From positions 186,001 to 250,000 of the forward strand of contig JBLXEV010000005.1 of the NCBI GenBank assembly GCA_048262715.1: DNA of 64,000 nucleotides, written 5' to 3'. Below are positions 1-8,346 of this stretch, piece by piece; position 1 is the first letter of the stretch; each line of letters begins with the position of its first letter. The DNA comes from Albirhodobacter sp048262715. Lineage in GTDB: Bacteria > Pseudomonadota > Alphaproteobacteria > Rhodobacterales > Rhodobacteraceae. The translations under genes and the position numbers were made by a program. Under the pieces are notes generated by a model. That model was not told the DNA's origin and ran no database searches. It worked only from the letters and a program-made list of their open reading frames with translations.

Positions 1-91
1 GCGCCGAAGATCGGGTTAAACACGCTCAGAGGGGTTTTCACTGGCGAGAAGGTGTTCGTCTCGTGGTTTACACGGGCAAGAACGAGGCGCG

Positions 92-1351
92 TCACGCGGT
101 CACCTCGCAGCGCGTCTCAGCCATCTGACGATCATAGTGTATCACCGCCTCCAGCAAAACCTGCGCGCCTGCCGCGCATTCCTCAGGCAGGGTGGATTCC
201 GCCGGATTATGGCTAAGCCCGTCTGCACTGGGCACAAAGATCATCGTTGTCGGCACTACGGCAGCGGTATGCGCCGCGTCATGGCCCGCGCCGGAGATGA
301 TATCGCGCATGCTAAACCCTGCCGCCTTCGCCCCTGCGCGCACAGCGGCAATGCAATCGGCATCAAACACCACGGGTGCGGTGCGCGAGATCTGCTCGAG
401 GCGATGCTCCAGCCCAATCTCGGCCGCCGCCGCGCGCACCAGAGCTTGGGTTTGCTGCTCCATCTGATCGAGAACCGCATCGGAGGGATGCCGCAGATCA
501 ATCGTCGCGCGGACTTCGCCGGGGATCACATTATGCGAGTTGGGGTGGATCTCAAGAAACCCAATCGTGCCAACCGCATCTGCATGGGATTTGGCAATCT
601 TGTCGATCCCCTCGATCACTTTCGCCATGCCCAGAAGCGCGTTCTGGCGCATGTTCATTGGCGTTGATCCGGTATGGGCCGCCGTGCCGCGCAGCACCAG
701 TTCGAACCAGCGCATCCCCTGCACGCCTTGCACAACCCCGATCTGAACGCCCTCGGCCTCAAGGATCGGGCCTTGCTCGATATGCAGCTCGAACATCGCG
801 CCGAGTTTGACCGCGCCCGCTTTCGCCGCACCACGATAGCCGATGCGATCAAGACTGGCACCGAAAGTGTCACCCGCGACATCGCTGCGCGCATCGCCGT
901 AGTCGGGCGTATAAACCCCCGCCCAGATCCCCGATCCCAGCATTGCGGGCGAGAACCGCGAGCCTTCCTCATTGGTCCAGTTTACCAGCATCAAAGGCGC
1001 TTCGCTCACGTAGCCCGCAGCCTCCAGCGTGCGCAGCACTTCCAGCCCTGCCAGCACGCCCAGAACCCCGTCGAACTTGCCGCCCGTCGGCTGCGTATCA
1101 AGATGGCTGCCCATCGCAATCGGCGGCAGATCGGCGCGCTTTCCGGCGCGCAGGGCGAACATGTTGCCCGCCTCGTCCACCGTCAGCATCATCCCCAGCG
1201 CCGCACATTCGGCGCTGAGCCAATCGCGGACGCGCTTATCGTCCTCGCTCAGGGTCAGCCGCGCAATCCCGCCATCCGGCGTGCCGCCGATCTGTGCCGT
1301 CTCCATCAGGCTGGCCCAAAGCCGATCCTGGTCGATTGTCAAATTAGACAT
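92..1351 (-). CDS. M20-family Zn amidohydrolase, N-carbamoyl-amino-acid or allantoate type
   Basis: Predicted cytosolic dinuclear-metal hydrolase that cleaves a carbamoyl or ureido C-N bond. Visible features are the metal-binding GSHLD segment (His near residue 83), the GGKFDG segment (Asp near 94), a paired Glu at NEEG near 128-129, the ELHIEQGP motif near 190 and a C-terminal SHNPAE His. At 419 residues it has the usual family length. The ATG at 1351 is preferred over the in-frame GTG at 1357 because GAAG lies 5 nt before it. It is the last gene of the Liv transporter operon, so its substrate is probably what that transporter imports. Hydantoin-derived carbamoyl amino acid, allantoate or ureidopropionate cannot be told apart from sequence. 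Confidence 0.85.
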   Translation of the reverse strand: MSNLTIDQDRLWASLMETAQIGGTPDGGIARLTLSEDDKRVRDWLSAECAALGMMLTVDEAGNMFALRAGKRADLPPIAMGSHLDTQPTGGKFDGVLGVLAGLEVLRTLEAAGYVSEAPLMLVNWTNEEGSRFSPAMLGSGIWAGVYTPDYGDARSDVAGDTFGASLDRIGYRGAAKAGAVKLGAMFELHIEQGPILEAEGVQIGVVQGVQGMRWFELVLRGTAAHTGSTPMNMRQNALLGMAKVIEGIDKIAKSHADAVGTIGFLEIHPNSHNVIPGEVRATIDLRHPSDAVLDQMEQQTQALVRAAAAEIGLEHRLEQISRTAPVVFDADCIAAVRAGAKAAGFSMRDIISGAGHDAAHTAAVVPTTMIFVPSADGLSHNPAESTLPEECAAGAQVLLEAVIHYDRQMAETRCEVTA

Positions 1352-1383
1352 GGTCACTTCTTTCTGCCGAAGGTCTTCTGGCC

Positions 1384-2088
1384 TCAGGCTTTCACGCCGA
1401 GGTAGCGGTCAATCGTCGCGGGATCGGAGCGGAATTGCTCCGCGCTCGCCTCATGGACGATCTGACCGAGTTCGAGAATGTAATGCCGATCCGCAAGCTG
1501 GCTGCACACGGCGAGGTTTTGTTCCACCAAGAGGATCGGCACACCCGCATCACGGATCAGCCGGATCTGGGCGACGATCTCCTCAACGATGATCGGCGCG
1601 AGCCCCTCGACGGGCTCATCCAGCATCAAAACCTTCGGCCCGTTGAGCAGCGCCCGCGCGATCGAGAGCATCTGCTGCTCGCCGCCCGAAAGTTGCCCGC
1701 CGCCATTGCTGCGGCGCTCTTCAAGACGCGGGAAGATCTTGTAGATATCTCGGATCGACCAAGGTGAGCCTTTGCGCACCGCGATGCGCAGGTTTTCCTC
1801 GACCGTGAGCAATTGGAAGATCCCGCGATCCTCCGGCACCAGCGAGAGGCCCGCCGCCGCGATCTGATAGGGCGCACGCCCCGTCACATCGCGGCCTTCC
1901 AGCTCCACCACGCCGCGCTCGGGCGTGACTATTCCCACCGCCGCTTTCAATGTGGTGCTTTTGCCCGCGCCGTTGCGGCCCAGCAAGGTGACGATCTCGC
2001 CCTGCCCTACCTCCAGCGAAACGCCTTGTAAAATATGGCTTTTCCCATAGTAACCATGCAGATCTTGCAAACGCAAAGCGGGGGTCAT
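1384..2088 (-). CDS. Branched-chain-type ABC transporter ATPase, LivF-like
   Basis: Cytosolic nucleotide-binding subunit of a HAAT-family importer. Walker A is GRNGAGKST near residues 36-45, the signature LSGGEQQ is near 133 and Walker B is VLMLDEP. Length (234 aa) and the early VEQNLAVC switch region are typical of LivF. The start ATGA overlaps the stop of the upstream LivG-like gene by 4 nt, showing translational coupling. HAAT systems carry amino acids, amides, urea and aromatic acids; the neighbouring amidohydrolase favours an amide or ureido compound here. Confidence 0.93.
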   Translation of the reverse strand: MTPALRLQDLHGYYGKSHILQGVSLEVGQGEIVTLLGRNGAGKSTTLKAAVGIVTPERGVVELEGRDVTGRAPYQIAAAGLSLVPEDRGIFQLLTVEENLRIAVRKGSPWSIRDIYKIFPRLEERRSNGGGQLSGGEQQMLSIARALLNGPKVLMLDEPVEGLAPIIVEEIVAQIRLIRDAGVPILLVEQNLAVCSQLADRHYILELGQIVHEASAEQFRSDPATIDRYLGVKA

Positions 2089-2852
2089 GCGATATCTCCC
2101 GTGATCATATTGCCCAAGTAAGCGCGCTGCACTTCGGGATCCTCGCGGATCACGGCGGGCGTGCCCTCCACCAGTTTGCGGCCAAGACGCATCACCGTGA
2201 TCGTGTCGGAAATGTTCATCACGATGCCCATGTTATGCTCGATGAAGAGCACGGTATGATCGCGGGCGAGATCGCGGATCAGCGATTTCATCGCGTCGAT
2301 ATCATCCACGCCCATGCCCGATGTCGGCTCGTCGAGCAGGATCAGGCGCGGGCGCGCAGCCATCGCCATGCCGACTTCCAGCCTGCGCTGTTGGCCGTGC
2401 GACAACTCCCCCGCCAGCCTGTCGGACACGGGCGCCAGTTCAAGACGCTCGGTCACTTCATCGGCCACCTCCAGCGCGGCGCGATTGCTCTCGGCGCGCC
2501 GCCACGGGGCCAAAGCCTGCCACGGGGTGCGGCCCTGCGCCGCCAGCCGCAGGTTTTCGCGCAAGGTGAGATTGGCGAACAGGCTGGTGACCTGAAACGA
2601 CCGCGCAATCCCCAAGCGCACCCGATCATCATCGGAAGCCTGCGTGATATCGCGGCCCTCGAGCACCACCCGTCCAGAGGAGGCCGGAACCCGCCCTGTC
2701 AGCGCATGGAACAGCGTGGTTTTGCCCGCGCCATTTGGCCCGATGATCGAGTGCACTGAGTTCCGGCGGATATCGAGATCAACCTCGGCGAGCGCATGGA
2801 ACGTGCCATATTTCACCCCGAGGCCACGGGTCTGCAATGCGATATCGCTCAT
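2085..2852 (-). CDS. Branched-chain-type ABC transporter ATPase, LivG-like
   Basis: Second ATPase of the same importer. Walker A is GPNGAGKTT near residue 38, the signature is LSHGQQRRLEV near 150, Walker B is LILLDEP, and FIEHNM is the His switch. The 255-aa length and the SHGQQ form of the signature distinguish LivG from LivF. It overlaps genes on both sides by 4 nt, so the five transport genes form one transcription unit running from the binding protein at 5975 down to the hydrolase at 92. Confidence 0.93.
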   Translation of the reverse strand: MSDIALQTRGLGVKYGTFHALAEVDLDIRRNSVHSIIGPNGAGKTTLFHALTGRVPASSGRVVLEGRDITQASDDDRVRLGIARSFQVTSLFANLTLRENLRLAAQGRTPWQALAPWRRAESNRAALEVADEVTERLELAPVSDRLAGELSHGQQRRLEVGMAMAARPRLILLDEPTSGMGVDDIDAMKSLIRDLARDHTVLFIEHNMGIVMNISDTITVMRLGRKLVEGTPAVIREDPEVQRAYLGNMITGDIA

Positions 2853-3841
2853 TTCGAGGCTCCTTCCTGCGGGGTCTCTTTTTCCGGCGGGCTGGAGGCA
2901 CGACGGCGGCTCGTTGCGAGGTCATAGAGACGCTCCACCAGCCCCCAAAGCCCGCGCTGCAAGAACAGCCCCGTTGCGACGAGGACCAGACCGAGCAGCA
3001 ACAACCACCGCGGCCAGATCGACGAGAGCGTATCGGCCAAGATCAGGTAGAACCCAGCCCCGAGAACCGAGCCGAACAGGCTGGAACTGCCGCCGATGAT
3101 CGTCATGATCAGGATCAGCTCACTGGTGTGGAATTCGATATTGGAGAGCGGCGCCACGCCGATCAGCATCGCATGCAGCGCCCCGCCGAAGGCCGTGACC
3201 GCGCCCGAGATTGCAAAGGCTTCGATCTTGAACAGCTTGGTCGGGAAACCGATCGCGGCGGCGCGGCCCTCATTCTCGCGGATCGCGATCAAGGTGCGGC
3301 CGAAGGTCGATTGGGTGACCATGATCAACAGCGCGAAGATCACAAGGAAGCACAGCGCAACATAGGTATAGTAGGCCCAAGGCGCATTCAGTTCTTGCCC
3401 GCCAAGGCTGGGGCGCGGCACGCCCAAGAGTCCATTATCGCCGCCGGTGAGGCCGCTGAACGTATAGGCGAGGAAGTAGAAAAGCTGCGAGAAAGCGAGC
3501 GTCAGCATCACGAAATAAACGCCCTGCCGCCGGATCGACAGCCAGCCGACAAAGCTGGCGACAACCGCGCCCAAAAGCGCCGCCCCTCCCAGCACAAGCG
3601 GCACCGGAATGGACCAGCGCGTCAGGCAGATACCCGCGACATAAGTGCCGATCCCGAAGAAGATCCCCTGCCCGAAGGACAGAAGGCCAGTATAGCCGAG
3701 CAGCAGGTTACACGCGGCGACGACCATCGCGAAGATCAGGATCTCCGTGGCCAAAATCCCGGATTGCATGACCAGCGGCAAAAGCAGGATAACCAAGACC
3801 ACGAGGCCGAATTGGACAATCGGTTTATCAAGAGGCCCCAT
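2849..3841 (-). CDS. Branched-chain-type ABC transporter permease, LivM-like
   Basis: Inner-membrane permease with about nine hydrophobic segments and the LivM hallmark stretch around GYTGLLSFGQGIFFGIG near residues 48-65. A GTG at 3847 overlaps the LivH stop, but GGGGAGGG sits 7 nt before the ATG at 3841, so I chose 3841 (330 aa). It pairs with the LivH-like subunit to form the translocation pore. The C-terminal tail is rich in Arg, Ser and Glu and probably cytosolic. Confidence 0.92.
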   Translation of the reverse strand: MGPLDKPIVQFGLVVLVILLLPLVMQSGILATEILIFAMVVAACNLLLGYTGLLSFGQGIFFGIGTYVAGICLTRWSIPVPLVLGGAALLGAVVASFVGWLSIRRQGVYFVMLTLAFSQLFYFLAYTFSGLTGGDNGLLGVPRPSLGGQELNAPWAYYTYVALCFLVIFALLIMVTQSTFGRTLIAIRENEGRAAAIGFPTKLFKIEAFAISGAVTAFGGALHAMLIGVAPLSNIEFHTSELILIMTIIGGSSSLFGSVLGAGFYLILADTLSSIWPRWLLLLGLVLVATGLFLQRGLWGLVERLYDLATSRRRASSPPEKETPQEGASK

Positions 3842-3843
3842 GA

Positions 3844-4698
3844 TCACGCCCTCCCCAACAGGCCGCGCGGCATCAGCGCGATCACCAGTGCCATACCGAC
3901 ATAAATCATCAGCCGCGCCCCCTCAGGCCAGAGGGTCGCCATCACGCTTTGCACAACCCCGATCAACAGGCCCGCGACCAGCGCACCCGTGTAGCTGCCC
4001 ATACCGCCAATCACGACGACGACAAATGCGATGGACAGCGCCTCAACCCCCATGAAGGGCTCGACGCCGCGGATGGGCGCGGCCAAGGCCCCCGCTAGGG
4101 CCGCAAGCCCTGCGCCGAAGCCGAAGACCAAGGTGTTGATCCGCATCGTATTGTAACCGAGCAGCGCCATATTCGAGGGCGATTCAGAGCCCGCCCGAAC
4201 AATCGCGCCGAGCCGTGTACCCTCCAGCAACCACCACAACAGCCCCGCCAGCACGGCAGTGAAGGCAATGGTGAACAGGCGGTATTGCGGATAGATAAAA
4301 TCGCCCATCATCACGATGCCTTGCAGGCTCGCAGGGGCCGGAACGGAGCCCCCCAACGGGCCCCAGATGATAATCGTAAGCTCTTGGATCACCAGCGCAA
4401 TCCCGACCGTCACCAGAATGTGGAAGGTATGGGGCAGCTTGTAGATCCGGTGCAGCAACACCGCCTCGATCAGGATCGCAATCCCCGCGACAGCCACCGT
4501 GGCCATCGGCATCGCGACCCAGAAATCAAAGCCGCGCATCGTGAGATCATAGGTGAGATACGCGCCGAGCAAATAGAATGCGCCATGCGCGAAATTGACG
4601 AACTGCAAGAGGCCAAAAATGACGCTCAGGCCGACCGCCAGCAGAAAATACAGCATCCCCAAACCGATGCCGTTCATAACCTGAAAGAGGTAGATCAC
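3844..4698 (-). CDS. Branched-chain-type ABC transporter permease, LivH-like
   Basis: Inner-membrane permease of the LivH family with about eight hydrophobic segments and the conserved FVNFAHGAFYLLGAY stretch near residues 30-50. The frame is open back to a TTG at 4722, but AGGAG lies 7 nt before a GTG at 4698. That GTG gives a normal LivH N-terminus, so the coding start is set there (284 aa). It follows the binding-protein gene by about 65 nt. Confidence 0.9.
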   Translation of the reverse strand: MIYLFQVMNGIGLGMLYFLLAVGLSVIFGLLQFVNFAHGAFYLLGAYLTYDLTMRGFDFWVAMPMATVAVAGIAILIEAVLLHRIYKLPHTFHILVTVGIALVIQELTIIIWGPLGGSVPAPASLQGIVMMGDFIYPQYRLFTIAFTAVLAGLLWWLLEGTRLGAIVRAGSESPSNMALLGYNTMRINTLVFGFGAGLAALAGALAAPIRGVEPFMGVEALSIAFVVVVIGGMGSYTGALVAGLLIGVVQSVMATLWPEGARLMIYVGMALVIALMPRGLLGRA

Positions 4699-4763
4699 GG
4701 GGTTTCTCCTGAACCAGTGCAAAACCCCCGCGCGGCGATTGCCACGCGGGGTGATGAGCGGCC

Positions 4764-5975
4764 TTAGCCGGCCATTTTGCAGCCAGCATCTTCTGGCGAG
4801 AGGAAGGATTTACCCGAGCTGATGATCTCGGCGTAATCGTCTTTATCGGCCATATCCGCTTTGGATTTGCCCTTGAGCAGATAGTAATCCTTGATCACCT
4901 GATGGTCCGCCGCGCGTACTTCCTCCGCGCCCGTCAGCCCCTCGTAGGTCATGCCTTCCAGCGCCGCCGTGACACCCGCGCCGTCGGGCGAGCCCGCTTT
5001 GACGGCCGCTTCCAATAGCAGTTTGCTGATGATGTAGGAACCCGCGAAGGAATAGTTCGGGTTCACCCCATGCTTCTCTTGCACCTTGGCGACCAGTTCG
5101 CGGTTCAGCGCGGTATCGGCGCCATGCCAATATTGCGCACCGAAATAGACGCCTTCACAGATATCCGGCCCGAGCGCCTCGAACTGCTCCAACCCGGATG
5201 CCCATGCGATCACAATCGTCATCCGTTGCTTCAGCCCGAAGCTGACCGCTTGACGCAAAGTATCGGAGCTTTGGCTGCCGAAGTTCAGTAGCAAGAGCAC
5301 ATCCGGCTTGGCCGCAATCGCATTGGTCAGATAGCCGCTGAACTCTTTATCGGTCAGCGAATGGTAGCTGTTGCCGACATGCTCGATGCCCTTCTCGGCG
5401 AACACATCCTTGGCCGCATTCAAAAGGCCATCACCGAACACATATTGCGGGGTGATCGTATACCATTTCTTTGCATCAGGCAGCGCATCGATGATCGGGC
5501 GGATGGCCTCGTTGATCGCGCCATAGGTCGGCACGGACCAGCGGAAGGTTGCCTTGTTGCAATCAGATCCGGTGATCTCATCCGCACCAGCGGTTGTCAT
5601 GAACGCGCCGCCACCGCGACCCACCTCATTGCCCATGGCGAGGGATTCCGACGAGAGGATCCCGCCTGCGAACAGCTTCACGCCGTTCTGCGTCAGCGCC
5701 TCTTGCACCTTGCGCACTGCCGTTGCGGGCTTGCCTTCGGTGTCGAGATCGAGCGTGGAGACTTCGATGCCATGCGCGGCGGCTATCTCCTCGGCGGCCA
5801 TTTTCGCGCCAAGGGTTGCGAATTGGCCATTGGCGGCGAATGCGCCAGAGATCGGCACAGGAACGCCGATGGTCAGCGCTTCGCCGGCGGCGAGCGCGCG
5901 CGACACGAGGCCGGGGGCAGCGAGAGAAGCGGCAGCGAGCGATGTGCTGCTGAGGAATGAGCGACGAGTGATCAT
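4764..5975 (-). CDS. Periplasmic substrate-binding protein of the Liv-type transporter, Tat-exported
   Basis: Type I periplasmic binding fold of the LivK/urea/amide group, 403 aa. The N-terminus has a twin-arginine signal (TRRSFLSS) followed by an Ala-rich hydrophobic stretch and a likely cleavage after ALAAG, so export folded through Tat is expected. The mature part shows the usual LTIGVPVPISG beginning. It is the first gene of a five-gene transport operon that ends with an M20 amidohydrolase. The ligand is unknown; amides, ureido compounds or short amino-acid derivatives are the best guesses. A promoter-like element lies just upstream. Confidence 0.92.
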   Translation of the reverse strand: MITRRSFLSSTSLAAASLAAPGLVSRALAAGEALTIGVPVPISGAFAANGQFATLGAKMAAEEIAAAHGIEVSTLDLDTEGKPATAVRKVQEALTQNGVKLFAGGILSSESLAMGNEVGRGGGAFMTTAGADEITGSDCNKATFRWSVPTYGAINEAIRPIIDALPDAKKWYTITPQYVFGDGLLNAAKDVFAEKGIEHVGNSYHSLTDKEFSGYLTNAIAAKPDVLLLLNFGSQSSDTLRQAVSFGLKQRMTIVIAWASGLEQFEALGPDICEGVYFGAQYWHGADTALNRELVAKVQEKHGVNPNYSFAGSYIISKLLLEAAVKAGSPDGAGVTAALEGMTYEGLTGAEEVRAADHQVIKDYYLLKGKSKADMADKDDYAEIISSGKSFLSPEDAGCKMAG

Positions 5976-6026
5976 GAGTTACCCTGTTGTTGATGTAGCA
6001 ATTTGTTATTCATGCTTACTATGCAA

Positions 6027-6056
6027 ACTATACGTATAGATATTTTTGCCTGTCAA
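6027..6056 (-). promoter_or_regulatory. Sigma70-like promoter with overlapping palindromic operator for the first Liv operon
   Basis: On the minus strand a perfect TTGACA (6056-6051) is followed after 18 bp by TATAGT (6032-6027). The -10 box lies inside the perfect 12-bp palindrome CTATACGTATAG at 6028-6039. The start codon is about 50 nt downstream. A palindrome on the -10 box suggests repression by a dimeric regulator that is not encoded next to this operon. The assignment is by eye. Confidence 0.6.
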
Positions 6057-6159
6057 CAAATCTCTGCCGCCCATCTGGAAGCGTGCAAAGCGCGCTCTCA
6101 TAATCGGCAATTCGCACCACATCGGCCGCCGCATACGCAGTTCAACCCATTGATATAAA

Positions 6160-6204
6160 ATTAAAAAACAAGAAGCCGCCCGAACGATTAAATCGTGGGC
6201 AGCT
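6160..6204 (-). terminator. Intrinsic terminator after the CHAP lipoprotein gene
   Basis: Read on the minus strand, an imperfect stem (AGCTGCCC-ACGAT pairing with ATCGT-GGGCGGCT, one small bulge, TAA loop) is followed by a run of mostly T across 6173-6160. This is a classic rho-independent terminator placed about 50 nt after the stop at 6256. Confidence 0.8.
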
Positions 6205-6255
6205 TTGAAATATACGTGCGATAGTCTGTTTCAGAGCGCCTCGCGGAGACTGCGC

Positions 6256-6846
6256 TTACTTCGCGGCCATCTGTGCGGGCTTCGAAATAAAGCCGGAAAC
6301 CGGATAGACGCGGCCGAGTTGGTTCGGGTAGCTTGCCACCCGCACTTGGCTCCAGTCGTTCGCTTTGGACACGTCAACGACTGTCATCCCGAGCGAGACT
6401 TTGTTGCGGTGCCAATTGGCGTGGTCGATCTTGATTTCACGTTCGGAGACGATCTCGGAGACCATCGCCACATGGCCCATCGGCAGTTTGCGTGTCGCAC
6501 TGAACGCCATCACTGCGCCAACTTTCGGCGCATGATCGCGATCATAGGTGCCCTTGGCCTTGGCCCACCAGGTATTCGCATTTCCTTGGATCACCACACC
6601 CGACGCATTGCGCGCGAAGGGGACACACCAGACGCGCTTGCCGTAGCTGCGCATCTCTTTCGCCAGAGCCACCGCATAGGCGCGGCGCTCGGGATCAACC
6701 CCACCGCTGGTCCCCACCGAGGCGAAGCTCATCTGCGAGGTCTGCCCCATATTGCTGGTGCCGCCACAGGCCGTCAACGAGAGCAGGAGCACGAGCAAGA
6801 TCGACGCGCGGCTGGCGAAAGGCTTTAGGAGAGTGCTCGGGGTCAT
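6256..6846 (-). CDS. CHAP-domain lipoprotein, predicted cell-wall amidase/peptidase
   Basis: The start at 6846 gives a 196-aa protein with a lipoprotein signal: a hydrophobic core and lipobox LTAC near residues 23-26, followed by GGTS. The body is a CHAP (NlpC/P60-like) fold with the catalytic Cys in RVWCVPFAR near residue 66 and the catalytic His in MGHVAMVSE near 119. Such proteins usually cut peptidoglycan peptides or act as secreted cysteine peptidases at the envelope. The frame stays open upstream to 7008, but that extension lacks a signal sequence. It is a single gene with its own strong terminator and does not belong to either flanking operon. Confidence 0.82.
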   Translation of the reverse strand: MTPSTLLKPFASRASILLVLLLSLTACGGTSNMGQTSQMSFASVGTSGGVDPERRAYAVALAKEMRSYGKRVWCVPFARNASGVVIQGNANTWWAKAKGTYDRDHAPKVGAVMAFSATRKLPMGHVAMVSEIVSEREIKIDHANWHRNKVSLGMTVVDVSKANDWSQVRVASYPNQLGRVYPVSGFISKPAQMAAK

Positions 6847-7019
6847 GGATTCGTTTTTTGTTGTTCCGGTCACCCCGCTGTTACCCCACGTGAAGCCTCG
6901 GCTTAAGCAGAAGTTTTCACGCAGAGGTGAAACTGGCGAAATCTCGCTCACGTTCATTTTCTTCGGAACCGTTTCGCCGATGGCTGCGCGCATCGGCGCG
7001 AAGCGCATTCAGGCGGCGT

Positions 7020-7043
7020 TGACAGGCACCGAGTTGCCCGTCA
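7020..7043. terminator. Hairpin between pobA and the CHAP gene, possible terminator
   Basis: TGACAGGCA and TGCCCGTCA form a 9-bp stem with one wobble and a 6-nt loop, about 40 nt after the pobA stop on the minus strand. There is no clear T run, so rho-independent function is uncertain. Confidence 0.3.
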
Positions 7044-7084
7044 AAGGCGCGCGCCACAAGCCGCCGCGATACCGCCTGCGGGTG

Positions 7085-8254
7085 CTAATACGGCAAGCCT
7101 ACATAGTTCCGCGCCATCGTTTCTTGCGCCGCGGCCATATGATTGAGCTGCGCCAGATCGTTCTCTTGCACCTTTTGATCGAACTCGGATTGATCCGGGA
7201 AACGGTGCAGCATCGTCGTCATCCACCAGCTAAACCGCATCGCTCCCCAGACCCGCGCGAGGGCCTTTTCCGAATACGCTGTGAGCAAATTTTGATCACG
7301 TTCTTGATAGGCAGCACTCAGCGCGGTGAAGAGATAATGCACATCCGAGGCCGCGAGGTTGAGCCCTTTCGCCCCTGTTGGCGGCACGATATGGGCCGCA
7401 TCGCCCACCAAGAATAACTTCCCGAATTGCATCGGCTCGCACACGAAACTGCGCAGCGGCGCGATAGATTTTTCAATCGAGGGGCCAGTCTCCATCTGCG
7501 CCGCGATCGCTTCCGGCAGACGGCGCTTCAGCTCTGCCCAAAACGCCTCATCCGTCCAATCCTCCACCTTATCCGTCAGCGGAACTTGGATGTAATAGCG
7601 CGAGAGATGATCGTTGCGCATCGAAGAAAGCGCAAAGCCGCGCGGATGATTTGCATAGATCAACTCGTCCGAGGCAGGCTTCGTGCGCGACAAAATCCCG
7701 AGCCATCCGAACGGGTAAACCTTCTCATACTCGTGCCGCACAGTTGCGGGAATCGTCGGGCGGCTGACCCCGTGGAACCCGTCACACCCCGCAATATAAT
7801 CGCACTCCAGCCGCTTGGCCTTGCCCTCATGGGTGAAGGTGACGAAGGGCGCGCCGCTCTCGACATCGTGCAGCACGACCTCCTCCACCTCATGCAAGAT
7901 CGTGGCCCCGATGGCATTCTGCGCGGCGTAGAGATCGCGCGTGACCTCGGTTTGCCCGTAGACCATCACCTCGGCCCCTGAATGCGCCTTGAAATCAACG
8001 CGGAACATCCCTTGCGCCGTCGAGAGATAACAGCCGTGATGCGGATGCCCTTCCGCATCCATCCGCGCGCTCGCCCCCGCCTGCCGCAACAGATCGACCA
8101 TGCCTTGTTCCAGCACGCCCGCGCGGATCCGCGAGAGCACATAGGCGCGGCTTTTGCGTTCCAAAACAACCGTGGAGATGCCAGCACGATTCAACAATTG
8201 TGAGAGCAAAAGCCCAGACGGCCCGCCGCCAATAATTGCCACCTGAGTTTTCAT
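7085..8254 (-). CDS. pobA: 4-hydroxybenzoate 3-monooxygenase
   Basis: Class A FAD-dependent aromatic hydroxylase converting 4-hydroxybenzoate, NADPH and O2 to protocatechuate. The ATG at 8254 gives 389 aa, the usual PobA length of 390-395. The FAD-binding GGGPSGLLLS is near residues 10-19, ERKSRAYVLSRIRAGVLEQG is strongly PobA-like near 34-53, and the second FAD motif GDAAHIVPPTGAKGLNLA is near 280-297. It is divergent from an AraC regulator 92 bp away, the standard pobA-pobR arrangement. The hydroxycinnamate operon that starts at 9430 would produce 4-hydroxybenzoate from p-coumarate, linking the two. Confidence 0.95.
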   Translation of the reverse strand: MKTQVAIIGGGPSGLLLSQLLNRAGISTVVLERKSRAYVLSRIRAGVLEQGMVDLLRQAGASARMDAEGHPHHGCYLSTAQGMFRVDFKAHSGAEVMVYGQTEVTRDLYAAQNAIGATILHEVEEVVLHDVESGAPFVTFTHEGKAKRLECDYIAGCDGFHGVSRPTIPATVRHEYEKVYPFGWLGILSRTKPASDELIYANHPRGFALSSMRNDHLSRYYIQVPLTDKVEDWTDEAFWAELKRRLPEAIAAQMETGPSIEKSIAPLRSFVCEPMQFGKLFLVGDAAHIVPPTGAKGLNLAASDVHYLFTALSAAYQERDQNLLTAYSEKALARVWGAMRFSWWMTTMLHRFPDQSEFDQKVQENDLAQLNHMAAAQETMARNYVGLPY

Positions 8255-8273
8255 GACATCCTCCGCATCCAAA

Positions 8274-8301
8274 CCTGATGGTGATAATAAAACATCCTGA
8301 T
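8274..8301. promoter_or_regulatory. Candidate PobR site: direct repeats in the pobA-pobR intergenic region
   Basis: CCTGAT occurs at 8274-8279 and again at 8296-8301, 22 bp apart (two helical turns), between the divergent pobA and pobR starts. AraC-family activators usually bind direct half-sites in this way. The repeat is short, so this is suggestive only. Confidence 0.35.
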
Positions 8302-8346
8302 CGCAATTTAATGGACGAGGCGGAAAATGAATGGCACTTTTGAAAC

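Noticed and set aside
1..91. Open plus-strand frame entering from the left edge
   Set aside because: It runs on into the antisense of the M20 gene and shows no motif; 91 bp is too little to support a gene end.
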